64,000 nucleotides of DNA from JAOAFX01 sp049700315. GTDB lineage: Bacteria > Hydrothermota > Tepidihabitantia > SM23-42 > JAOAFX01. The notes beneath the pieces were generated by a model that was not told where the DNA came from, made no database searches, and was given only the letters and a program-made list of their open reading frames with translations. Location: positions 27,169-91,168 of the forward strand of contig JBNAVN010000002.1 in the NCBI GenBank assembly GCA_049700315.1, written 5' to 3'. The position numbers and the translations under genes are program-made. Positions 53,907 to 61,856 of this stretch are shown piece by piece; the first letter of the stretch is position 1; the number at the start of each line of letters is the position of its first letter.

Positions 53907-54781
53907 TTATGATTGAAAAGATAAGACAACAGTTAAATGAACTTGCCAAATTGGTCAAGGAATATACCCCGGATAAAGAAAACAGGATTAAGGAATTGAT
54001 AAGAAAGTTGTATATTGATATTGTCAATGAAATGAAATATCTTAATCAAACCCAGGATGAACTGCACCGGCTTGCCCAAGAATTCCGCAATCGAAAAACG
54101 AGCAAAGTAGAAATGGATCGTTTTTACTCTTTTATCAAGGCGCGCACATCACCCGAACTTGACATTGCTACACTCCTTGACCGTGCCTGGAATTTAATCG
54201 TAATGGAGGAATACGATGAAGCAACAAGTATTTTGAAGAAGGTTCTGGATATAGACCCCAAGAACATACGTGGTCTGGGTTTGATTGGCCTTACCTTAAT
54301 GAACAAAGAAATGTACGATGATGCAATGCTTTATTTTCAAAAGGTCATTTTGATCGAACCGGACAACCCATTTGCCCTTAATAATCTGGGTTATATTTGT
54401 TACAAGAAAGGTATCTGGGGAGAGGCGATTGAACACCTGAGCAAAGTTGCGAAGCAAACAAAAGACAAAATGGCAAAACTATATGCCAATTATTACCTTG
54501 GGCTGGTCTATAGTGAACGGGGGATGACTGATGATGCCATCAAATTCTTCCAGGAGGCGCTAAAACTTGGTCCCAACTTACAAGAAGTCTATTATTATCT
54601 GGGACTCGCCGAATTGAAAAGATATGAATTTCATAAGGCAGTTGAATACTTTGACAAGTGTATCAAGATTGATATGGAATCAAAATATGGAAAACTTGCT
54701 GAGGAAGAAGCAAAAAAGATAAGGCCAATCCTTGAACCCGAAAAGATTTTGAAAAATAGAAATAAAGATGAATCTAAGTAG
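53903..54781 (+). CDS. TPR protein of the Che/roadblock operon
   Basis: A 292-residue soluble protein. A helical, charged N-terminus (about 1-85) is followed by TPRs (about 90-270; AWNLIVMEEYDEATSILKKV, then AMLYFQKVILIEPDNPFALN). No enzyme motif or signal peptide is seen. It is coupled to cheB by ATGA and to the following IMPase gene by a 14-base overlap. Probable adaptor of the signalling complex (inference). Confidence 0.78.
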   Translation: MIMIEKIRQQLNELAKLVKEYTPDKENRIKELIRKLYIDIVNEMKYLNQTQDELHRLAQEFRNRKTSKVEMDRFYSFIKARTSPELDIATLLDRAWNLIVMEEYDEATSILKKVLDIDPKNIRGLGLIGLTLMNKEMYDDAMLYFQKVILIEPDNPFALNNLGYICYKKGIWGEAIEHLSKVAKQTKDKMAKLYANYYLGLVYSERGMTDDAIKFFQEALKLGPNLQEVYYYLGLAELKRYEFHKAVEYFDKCIKIDMESKYGKLAEEEAKKIRPILEPEKILKNRNKDESK

Positions 54782-55559
54782 CATTCTGGAACAAGTAACA
54801 AAAATTGTTGTCAATACCGGTGACCATATACACCGTCTTTCAAATCAGAGAAAATACATATCCTACAAAGGTGTTGTAGACCTTGTAACCCAATTTGATA
54901 AGCTCGCCCAAACAAGGATTGTAACCTATTTAAGAAGAAATTTCCCAGAATACAGTATCTTGAGTGAAGAGAATTTCAGTCATAATACGAAAACACCAAT
55001 GAAATGGCTCCTTGATCCACTGGACGGTACGACTAACTTTGCCCACAATCTACCAATATGGGCAATTTCACTTGGTCTGGAAGTAGAAGGCAGAATTGTA
55101 CTTGGGCTGGTCTATGATCCAACAAGAAAAGAATTGTTCTCCGCAATCAAACGAAAAGGAGCATTTTTAAACAAGAAAAAGATAACTGTATCAAATACAA
55201 AAAAATTAAACCAGAGTCTTCTGGTAACTGGATTTCCTTATGACATAAGAGAAAGCAAAGAGAATAATCTGAATTACTTTGCGCGATTTTGCATTTGTGC
55301 CCAGGCAGTAAGAAGATTGGGTTCAGCTGCCCTTGACCTGTGCTATACTGCCTGTGGCAGGTTTGATGGTTACTGGGAACTCAAATTATCACCCTGGGAT
55401 CAGGCAGCAGGTTCATTGATTTTGACAGAAGCCGGTGGAGAGATCACTGATTTTAAGGGTCGTCCATTCACTATCTATGGCAGGGAAGTTCTGGGAACAA
55501 ATGGATTGATCCATGAACAGATGATAAAAATCTTACAGGGTTCAGGGCACGGCAGTTAG
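54768..55559 (+). CDS. Inositol monophosphatase-family phosphatase
   Basis: Mg-dependent phosphatase of the IMPase/SuhB family, 263 residues. Metal-binding residues are Asp44, Glu67 (SEE), Asp83 and Asp86 (LLDPLDGTTNF) and Asp211 in SPWDQAAGSLILTEAGG. It hydrolyses inositol phosphates, fructose-1,6-bisphosphate or PAP in different organisms; the substrate is not evident. It ends the signalling operon by overlap but may be unrelated in function. Confidence 0.92.
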   Translation: MNLSSILEQVTKIVVNTGDHIHRLSNQRKYISYKGVVDLVTQFDKLAQTRIVTYLRRNFPEYSILSEENFSHNTKTPMKWLLDPLDGTTNFAHNLPIWAISLGLEVEGRIVLGLVYDPTRKELFSAIKRKGAFLNKKKITVSNTKKLNQSLLVTGFPYDIRESKENNLNYFARFCICAQAVRRLGSAALDLCYTACGRFDGYWELKLSPWDQAAGSLILTEAGGEITDFKGRPFTIYGREVLGTNGLIHEQMIKILQGSGHGS

Positions 55560-55594
55560 ATGAAACAAGATTATGGTCTGCAATTTATAGCCCC

Positions 55595-55622
55595 TTGACA
55601 TAAAACGAGATATTATTATAAT
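55595..55622 (+). promoter_or_regulatory. Promoter of the exported CarboxypepD-reg protein
   Basis: TTGACA (55595-55600), 16-base spacer, TATAAT (55617-55622). The leader carries AGGAGG before the ATG at 55639. Confidence 0.75.
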
Positions 55623-55638
55623 ATAGACAGGAGGCTCC

Positions 55639-56754
55639 ATGAAATCTATTATTGTTTTTTTAATGTTATTTGTGCCCTGGGTCGGTTTCTCAAATCCGTA
55701 TATGATGGAGGTGATAAACGAATTTCAGACTGCCATCTCAGATTCACAAAGAATTGAATTTCGTTATTTCCAGATTCCTGCTTATGATACAATCTTTTTA
55801 GACCAGCCTCTCTTGAATGGAGTGATCACTACTCCAGCTGGCACTGCCTATATTGATACAGGAATAACCCTGCCAGGTTGTGGCTATGCAGTAATTGACA
55901 CATCGGTACTAACCGGGTCTTTCAGTCTACCCGGGGACAGCGGATTTATTCATTCCTATCTTCCTTATTCCTGGGATAGTATCTGTTATCCCTGTTCCTC
56001 TTTTTCGTGGAAGCATCTGATAATCCCAGCACCACCTGCAGGCGCATCTGCTGCAAAGTATCATTGTTGGTTATATGATAGTACAGAAGGTTATTTGTTG
56101 ATTACTGATTGGTATATTGATTATACACCTACCTTCGGTTCTGATAATGATGATTATCCAGGGTGTAATATATCGGGTTATGTTTGTGAAAGTGGTTCTG
56201 GTTTACCGATTGTCGGAGCAACTGTTCAGGCAATCCTGCCACCATATTATGAAGTTTGTAATTATGAACCGTATTACATTGCCTGCACAACACACACCCA
56301 ATCTGACGGCTCATATTCACTGGATAGCCTCTTACCACTACCTTATTATATAAATGTTTCAATTCCGGGCTATCAATCAATTAGCGATTCCGTTCCTGTT
56401 CTGCGTGCATTAAAACCATTGACCGGTTTCAATTTTTATCTTGTTGGGATTGGAGAGAACAACACAGCACAGAGTCTGAGAATAAGAAATCCAGAGCTGG
56501 AAGTTTATCCAATTCTTTTCAGCAACAATCTGCTGATCAGGTTCTTGCCCGGTACAATGTCTGCCGGACAAAACAGGTATGATTTAAGAATCTATGATGC
56601 AACCGGCAGGCTGGTCAGGCAGTGGAATGTTGAAACAATAAGGCAAGGATACCAGGTTATCTGGGATGGTACTGATGATTTTGGCAAAGCGGTTTCCAAG
56701 GGTGCTTATTTCATCTGTATGGCGGACATCCGGGTAAAGGTGATTAGATTATAA
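55639..56754 (+). CDS. Exported protein with carboxypeptidase-regulatory and FlgD-type tail domains
   Basis: A 371-residue secreted protein. The signal peptide (about 1-19) is followed by an unrecognised Tyr/Ser/Cys-containing region (about 20-170). A carboxypeptidase-regulatory-like beta-sandwich follows (about 172-265; NISGYVCESGSGLPIVGATV, DGSYSLDSLL). The C-terminal FlgD/Por-type Ig domain (about 285-371) has RIYDATGRLV and VIWDGTDDFGKAVSKGAYF. This tail usually directs type IX-like surface export. Downstream gene overlaps its stop. Confidence 0.8.
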   Translation: MKSIIVFLMLFVPWVGFSNPYMMEVINEFQTAISDSQRIEFRYFQIPAYDTIFLDQPLLNGVITTPAGTAYIDTGITLPGCGYAVIDTSVLTGSFSLPGDSGFIHSYLPYSWDSICYPCSSFSWKHLIIPAPPAGASAAKYHCWLYDSTEGYLLITDWYIDYTPTFGSDNDDYPGCNISGYVCESGSGLPIVGATVQAILPPYYEVCNYEPYYIACTTHTQSDGSYSLDSLLPLPYYINVSIPGYQSISDSVPVLRALKPLTGFNFYLVGIGENNTAQSLRIRNPELEVYPILFSNNLLIRFLPGTMSAGQNRYDLRIYDATGRLVRQWNVETIRQGYQVIWDGTDDFGKAVSKGAYFICMADIRVKVIRL

Positions 56755-57305
56755 CCAAGGATAGTTTTTTCCAGCTACTTCTGGCATTACTGCTTGTGAT
56801 TTCCTTTGTCTTCTGCCAGAAAAGGGAACCCATTGATTTTTGCAAAGAAGATATAAAGATTGAAATCAACAGAAACAAAGCAAGGGTTACCGGTACTTAT
56901 TTTTTTAAGAACTTAACTCCATATTCCAAACGAATAAAATTCTATTATCCATTCCCCGTTGACTCCAATTACCTGTTTCCTGATACAATTTTACTTGCTT
57001 ATCCTTACGAAAAAGATACTGTAGGAATATATTTTACAATGGTGATTGAGCCGAACACTACGGATTCATTTACAATTGCCTATGAGCAAAAATTGAAAAA
57101 TAATGTGTTCCGCTATATAACCACAACCACCAGGAAGTGGCACAGACCAATCAAGGAGGTAAGATTTACGGTGATTTTGCATCAAGATTTATCACCTCAA
57201 ATCAATTACCAGATCACCAGAGAACAAACCATTGGCAACAATCGTTACTACATTATAAAGCAAGAAAGATTCTATCCGAGTGAGGACCTGATTATTAAAT
57301 GGTAA
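56748..57305 (+). CDS. Exported protein of unknown function, probable ATT start
   Basis: A protein of about 185 residues that I do not recognise. From 56748 the reading frame gives TKDSFFQLLLALLLVISFVF, a full signal peptide, followed by a Cys and a charged mature region. The mature part is beta-rich (ARVTGTYFFKNLTPYSKRI). No ATG, GTG or TTG exists at that point; the frame opens with ATT and ATA. AAAGG lies 7 bases upstream of ATT, which supports a rare start coupled to the preceding stop. The only conventional codon, GTG 56796, would cut the signal peptide off. Confidence 0.6.
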   Translation: MITKDSFFQLLLALLLVISFVFCQKREPIDFCKEDIKIEINRNKARVTGTYFFKNLTPYSKRIKFYYPFPVDSNYLFPDTILLAYPYEKDTVGIYFTMVIEPNTTDSFTIAYEQKLKNNVFRYITTTTRKWHRPIKEVRFTVILHQDLSPQINYQITREQTIGNNRYYIIKQERFYPSEDLIIKW

Positions 57306-57334
57306 ATTTCAATGAATATAAATATTAACGGGAT

Positions 57335-58354
57335 TTAGCAGTTTGACAACTGGATGCTACCGATATTTCTTCTGAATGGCTTTCTTATTATCCCCTTTTC
57401 GGTTATGAATCCGTTAATCAATTCTGCAGGTGTAACATCAAATGCTGGATTACACACTTTTGCCTTCTCTGCAACAATACATCTGTTATTGAAATAGGCA
57501 ATCTCACGCCTTTCACGAAACTCAATCGGTATATCAGCACCTGATTTTATATTAAAATCAAATGTAGAAATTGGTGCAGCGACATAAAAAGGTATTCTGT
57601 AATATTTAGCAATGATCGCCAGGCCCCTCGTTCCAATTTTGTTCGCGGTGTCTCCATTACGGGCAATACGGTCAGCACCAACCAGAACCAGATTCATTTC
57701 AGGCATAAAAGATGCTGCCATATTATCACATATCGTATGGGTCTCAATGCCGTTCTTGGTTAGTTCCCAGGTCGTGAGCCTTGCGCCCTGTAAAAGAGGT
57801 CTTGTTTCACAGGAATAGACTGAAAATTTCCTACCCATTTCTTTCGCAGTGTATAGCACACCAAGCGCAGTGCCAATACCACTCGTTGCCAGTGCGCCTG
57901 CATTGCAATGAACCATTATCTTGTAACCATCTTTGATCAGTTTTGCACCAAGGTAGCCGATTTTTCTGCAGGCTACTTTGTCTTCTCTTTCAATTGCCTT
58001 TGCCTCCTCTAACAACGTTTTGTATAATTTACCTCTATTTCTTTCTTTTTTTATCAAAGCCTTCATTCGCTCAATTGCCCAGGCAAGATTTATGGCTGTT
58101 GGTCTTGCAGATTTCAAATATTCAGCATCTTTCATTACTTTCGCAGGTGAATTGTCATAGGCTGATAATACCACACCATATGCGGATGCCACACCAATGA
58201 GTGGTGCACCCCGAATCTGTAAAGTCTTTATTGCTTGATAAACATCCTTTATGTTTTCTAATCGCCTATAAACTTCCTTATCAGGCAACTTTGTCTGATC
58301 AAGTATGATTATTTCATTCTTTCTCTGATTATATACTATGGTCCTGAATTTCAC
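57335..58354 (-). CDS. mtnA: Methylthioribose-1-phosphate isomerase
   Basis: Methionine-salvage isomerase of the eIF2B-like family, 339 residues. IRGAPLIGVASAYG, the catalytic Cys in HCNAGALATSG and Asp in LVGADRIARNGDTANKIGT are all present. The start is GTG 58354, with no strong ribosome-binding site. Other mtn genes are not nearby. The same fold serves ribose-1,5-bisphosphate isomerases, but the motifs fit MtnA best. Confidence 0.93.
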   Translation of the reverse strand: MKFRTIVYNQRKNEIIILDQTKLPDKEVYRRLENIKDVYQAIKTLQIRGAPLIGVASAYGVVLSAYDNSPAKVMKDAEYLKSARPTAINLAWAIERMKALIKKERNRGKLYKTLLEEAKAIEREDKVACRKIGYLGAKLIKDGYKIMVHCNAGALATSGIGTALGVLYTAKEMGRKFSVYSCETRPLLQGARLTTWELTKNGIETHTICDNMAASFMPEMNLVLVGADRIARNGDTANKIGTRGLAIIAKYYRIPFYVAAPISTFDFNIKSGADIPIEFRERREIAYFNNRCIVAEKAKVCNPAFDVTPAELINGFITEKGIIRKPFRRNIGSIQLSNC

Positions 58355-58374
58355 TGCTAATTTGAAATCAAATT

Positions 58375-59262
58375 TTATGATATACCCGCATGTCTTTTTG
58401 CGGAAAGAATCGTATTATATAGAAGCATTGTTATGGTCATTGGACCTACACCACCTGGCACAGGTGAAATAGCGCTTGCTTTCTTGCTCACCTCTTCAAA
58501 TTCCACATCACCAATCAGTCTGAAGCCACTCTTCTTGGTTGAATCTTCTATACGGTTAACACCCACATCAATCACTACCGCACCTTCTCTTACCATCTCA
58601 CCATTTACTGTATGTGGTCTGCCTGCAGCCACGATAAGTATATCTGCCTGTCTTGTGTATTCTCCCATATTCTTGGTTCCTGTGTGACACATTGTTACGG
58701 TTGCATTTGCACCAGATCTTTTCTGAATGAGAATCATTGCCAGAGGTTTCCCTACAATATTACTCCTGCCCACAATGACTACATGCTTTCCTGCTATTTC
58801 AATCCCATTACGCAACAACAACTGCTGGATACCATGGGGAGTACATGGAAGAAAACAATCTGCACCAATCATCAATTTTCCAACATTCACGGGATGGAAT
58901 CCATCAACATCTTTATCCGGATTGATCGCATATAAAATCTTCTCCTCATTGATGTGGTCGGGCAATGGTAGTTGAACTAAAATGCCGTGGATTGCTGGAT
59001 TGTGGTTTAATTCGTCAATCAACTTTAACAAATTCGCTTCTTTATAATCTGCATCAAATTTGTATTCGCGCGACATAATACCGATCTCTGCACATGCCTT
59101 TTCTTTGCCCTTTACATAGGAAATTGATGCGGGATTATCACCAACCAGAATGACTGCCAGTCCTGGGACAAGGTTGTGTTTTTCCTTAAGAACGGCAATT
59201 TCATCCTTCATTTCCTGGCGCATTTTTTCTGCAAGTTCTGTACCACTTAAAATTCTTGCCAT
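58375..59262 (-). CDS. folD: Methylene-THF dehydrogenase/methenyl-THF cyclohydrolase
   Basis: Bifunctional one-carbon enzyme, 295 residues. The catalytic Lys53 is in SYVKGKEK, ILVQLPLPDHI binds the folate, GRSNIVGKPLA binds NADP, and PVPGGVGPMTITML is the C-terminal signature. It complements ftcD (methenyl-THF supply) and fmt (formyl-THF use) in this window. AAAGGAGAG precedes the ATG. Confidence 0.97.
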   Translation of the reverse strand: MARILSGTELAEKMRQEMKDEIAVLKEKHNLVPGLAVILVGDNPASISYVKGKEKACAEIGIMSREYKFDADYKEANLLKLIDELNHNPAIHGILVQLPLPDHINEEKILYAINPDKDVDGFHPVNVGKLMIGADCFLPCTPHGIQQLLLRNGIEIAGKHVVIVGRSNIVGKPLAMILIQKRSGANATVTMCHTGTKNMGEYTRQADILIVAAGRPHTVNGEMVREGAVVIDVGVNRIEDSTKKSGFRLIGDVEFEEVSKKASAISPVPGGVGPMTITMLLYNTILSAKRHAGIS

Positions 59263-59303
59263 CTGCTCTCCTTTTTAAAGTTTATGTTCGCAAATATCAG
59301 AAT

Positions 59304-59331
59304 ATTATATATTTTGAAAACTCAAAGTCAA
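59304..59331 (-). promoter_or_regulatory. folD-mtnA promoter
   Basis: Minus-strand TTGACT (59331-59326), 16-base spacer, TATAAT (59309-59304). The leader is about 35 bases long with a good ribosome-binding site. Confidence 0.7.
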
Positions 59332-59351
59332 TAATCAACCTCAGCGCAAAA

Positions 59352-60059
59352 TCATTTCTCAAAACTCTGGATACAGGATTTAGCTTCCTGTTCCAATCTC
59401 ATCTTGCTCTGCGTTTCTGCCTTTTTCAAATTACCTCTGGTCAAGAACCCAAGAAATATTATCAAAGCAATCACAAAAATAGCAAAGACTGTTTTTGTAA
59501 GGAGTAAAAAATCAAAAAGTCCATGGGTCAATATGGCAAATAGTATTCCAAGAAATATTAATTTTTTTTCCGCGGGTTTGTTAAATTTTGCCTGACCGAT
59601 ATAGAAGCCCATCAGTGCGCCAAAAAAGGCATGCCCGGGTACGGAAAGAAATGCCCTTAATATACCTGTTCCAATACCGTTGTTAAATACATAAAATATA
59701 TTTTCAACTGTTGCGAATCCCAATGATGAAGCAACACAATAAACAATTCCGTCCATAACTTCATCAAATTCAATCTTGTCATAAATCCATTTCTTGACAA
59801 CAAGAAATTTCAGCAGTTCTTCAACCGGGGCAATAAGAATAAATGCCAGCATAAAGGCATTTAGAATCTGAAAAGGAGTTGTAAAAATGGGTTCAAGCAT
59901 GACTTCAATAAGAAAACCCGGCAATACCATCAAGGCACCCAGGAGAAATATCTTGATAATATATTTCTTGGGCTCTGGCTCGTATTTGTCCCGATGCACA
60001 AAGTACCAGAAAAGAAAAAGACAGGGTGCAAGGGCAAGTAGTAACAAGATCAGAAACAC
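59352..60059 (-). CDS. prsW: PrsW-family intramembrane glutamic protease
   Basis: Multi-pass membrane protein of 235 residues with the M82/PrsW motifs: EELLK (E80, E81, K84), ATVENIFYV (E119), PGHAFFGALMG (H143) and THGLFDF (H179, D183). PrsW of Bacillus cleaves the zinc anti-sigma factor RsiW at site 1; here the candidate target is the anti-sigma encoded at 17384-17926 (inference). GTG 60059 is only 5 bases from the -10 box, so the mRNA is probably leaderless. Confidence 0.88.
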   Translation of the reverse strand: MFLILLLLALAPCLFLFWYFVHRDKYEPEPKKYIIKIFLLGALMVLPGFLIEVMLEPIFTTPFQILNAFMLAFILIAPVEELLKFLVVKKWIYDKIEFDEVMDGIVYCVASSLGFATVENIFYVFNNGIGTGILRAFLSVPGHAFFGALMGFYIGQAKFNKPAEKKLIFLGILFAILTHGLFDFLLLTKTVFAIFVIALIIFLGFLTRGNLKKAETQSKMRLEQEAKSCIQSFEK

Positions 60060-60064
60060 ACCTA

Positions 60065-60092
60065 ATATTAGTCAAAATAATCTATGTGTCAA
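60065..60092 (-). promoter_or_regulatory. prsW promoter (leaderless type)
   Basis: Minus-strand TTGACA (60092-60087), 16-base spacer, TAATAT (60070-60065). The GTG start at 60059 is 5 bases downstream. Confidence 0.6.
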
Positions 60093-60228
60093 CAAGCGAA
60101 GGAAAAGCAGATTCTCAACCCCTGCTGCCCCTGCGGTTCAGCGCTTAAAATATTGATGCCGAATATCGGTCAAGACCTTATCAGCATAGGCACCTGCACT
60201 GCATTTCAAGATTCAACTCTCTTAATGA

Positions 60229-60256
60229 TTGACACGGGTCTATTTTTAGATATTAT
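60229..60256 (+). promoter_or_regulatory. trpS promoter (leaderless type)
   Basis: TTGACA (60229-60234), 16-base spacer, TATTAT (60251-60256). The ATG at 60263 is 6 bases further on. Confidence 0.7.
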
Positions 60257-60262
60257 AGAATT

Positions 60263-61267
60263 ATGAAAAAGGGAAATGTCTTCAGTGGCATCCAGCCATC
60301 AGGCAGACTTCATATTGGCAACTATGTTGGTGCAATGCGTAATATGATTGCCCTGCAGAATGATTACCAGTGTGTTTACGGTATCGTTGATTACCACGCT
60401 ATCACAGTCCCATTCCAGCCCCGGGAAATGGAAGAAAGGATATTTAACTGTGCAGTTGATTACATCGCTGCAGGGGTTGACCCTGAAAACAGTATTCTCA
60501 TGCTCCAGTCAACAGTCTCTGAACATACTGAACTTGCCTGGATACTTAACACCATAACTCCTATTTCCTGGCTTACAAGGGTTCCCACATTCAAAGAAAA
60601 AAGAACCCAAAATCCGGACTATGTTAATATGGGTTTGCTTGATTATCCAGTTCTGATGGCTTCAGACATTATTCTTTATAAGTCGGTTGTGGTGCCAGTT
60701 GGCGAAGATCAGATTCCACATCTGGAATTGACCAGAGAGATTGTGAGGCGGTTCAATAGTTATTTTGGTGAAACATTTCCCGAACCAAAAGAATATTTAG
60801 GTAAAATATCAAAAATCCTTGGGCTTGATGGTGTGAACAAAATGAGCAAATCACTTGATAATTGTATCTATCTTGATGAGAGTAAAGAAGCCATCTGGAA
60901 TAAATTAAGTACGGCGGTTACTGACACCAATAGAAAAAGAAGAACTGATCCAGGTAATCCTGAAGTTTGCAATATATATACCATGCACTGTGCGTTCTCA
61001 AAACAGGAAGACATTGATCATTGTGCCCGGGAATGTAGAAAAGCAGGAATTGGCTGTCTTGATTGCAAAAAAATTCTTTTAGAAAATTTGTACAGCAAAC
61101 TACAGCCTATTCAGAAGAAGCAGAAAGAACTCAAGAATAAGCCTGAATACATTTTTGATGTTTTAGAAAATGGCCGTGTCCGGGCAAAGGAAATTGCCAC
61201 GGCAACAATGAATGAAGTCTATGAAAAAATCGGCATCAAAAAATATCATAAGGTTTTTGTTGTTTAG
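60263..61267 (+). CDS. trpS: Tryptophanyl-tRNA synthetase
   Basis: Class I aminoacyl-tRNA synthetase, 334 residues. HIGN (17-20) is the HIGH signature and KMSKS (193-197) is exact. DYPVLMASDI and VGEDQIPHLELTREI are Trp-specific binding segments. Internal Cys residues (ARECRKAGIGCLDCKK) fall where TrpS usually has GCxxCK, so they are a family feature. It stands alone and converges with the NusG-like gene. Confidence 0.97.
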   Translation: MKKGNVFSGIQPSGRLHIGNYVGAMRNMIALQNDYQCVYGIVDYHAITVPFQPREMEERIFNCAVDYIAAGVDPENSILMLQSTVSEHTELAWILNTITPISWLTRVPTFKEKRTQNPDYVNMGLLDYPVLMASDIILYKSVVVPVGEDQIPHLELTREIVRRFNSYFGETFPEPKEYLGKISKILGLDGVNKMSKSLDNCIYLDESKEAIWNKLSTAVTDTNRKRRTDPGNPEVCNIYTMHCAFSKQEDIDHCARECRKAGIGCLDCKKILLENLYSKLQPIQKKQKELKNKPEYIFDVLENGRVRAKEIATATMNEVYEKIGIKKYHKVFVV

Positions 61268-61289
61268 AATTTTTGAAATTTAGGTATTC

Positions 61290-61820
61290 TTAATAAGGTA
61301 TTACCTCATCATTACCAAGGGTCACAGCGACTGACTGCCCCATTAATTCAATGGCAACGACCAGTTTCCTTTTTTTGTGGTCTTCTTTAAGAAGTATACC
61401 GATTGCGCCGGCAAGGGGACCAGAAACCACCCGCACCTTGGAACCAACGACCAGAAAAGGTAAAGGATAAATATTCCGGTCACTCTGGACAAAGATCTTT
61501 ATTGAATCTACATCTTCATCAGGAACCGGCGTAGGTCTGCCATTACCACAGATTCTAACCACACTATAGGTGTGGTAAACCTTAAGCCAGTTTTCCTTAT
61601 TTTGGTCCAAATGAACAAAAAGATAATTCGGAAACAAAGGTCTTTTAATCAAGATTTTCCGGTCTCTCCTTTTACTCGGCACAAGTATTTCTGGAAGAAA
61701 AGTAGTAATCCCCAGATCGTTCAGAATCTTATTCGTCGCCCTTTCATGATGGCATCTTGTATAAAGAGCATACCAATGCAGATTGCCCAAGATTAAGTCA
61801 TCTTTGTTCATAGTATTCAT
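61290..61820 (-). CDS. NusG/RfaH-like antitermination factor
   Basis: A 176-residue NusG paralog. The NGN domain (about 12-110; WYALYTRCHHERATNKILND, then FPNYLFVHLD) and a KOW domain (about 120-172; VGSKVRVVSGPLAGAIGILL) are visible. The divergence and gene context (a sugar epimerase upstream, not secE or ribosomal genes) point to a specialised factor of the RfaH/UpxY type that helps transcribe surface-polysaccharide operons. Housekeeping NusG cannot be strictly excluded. Confidence 0.85.
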   Translation of the reverse strand: MNTMNKDDLILGNLHWYALYTRCHHERATNKILNDLGITTFLPEILVPSKRRDRKILIKRPLFPNYLFVHLDQNKENWLKVYHTYSVVRICGNGRPTPVPDEDVDSIKIFVQSDRNIYPLPFLVVGSKVRVVSGPLAGAIGILLKEDHKKRKLVVAIELMGQSVAVTLGNDEVIPY

Positions 61821-61828
61821 TTTAGATA

Positions 61829-61856
61829 ATTATAACGAAAAAAAACTTGTGGTCAA
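61829..61856 (-). promoter_or_regulatory. Promoter of the NusG-like gene (leaderless type)
   Basis: Minus-strand TTGACC (61856-61851), 16-base spacer, TATAAT (61834-61829). The -35 box lies on the stop of the upstream epimerase gene. The ATG at 61820 is 8 bases past the -10 box. Confidence 0.7.

Noticed and set aside
60084..60266. 60-codon plus-strand ORF before trpS
   Set aside because: It covers the prsW and trpS promoters and overlaps the trpS start; no ribosome-binding site. The CCPCG stretch alone is not a domain.
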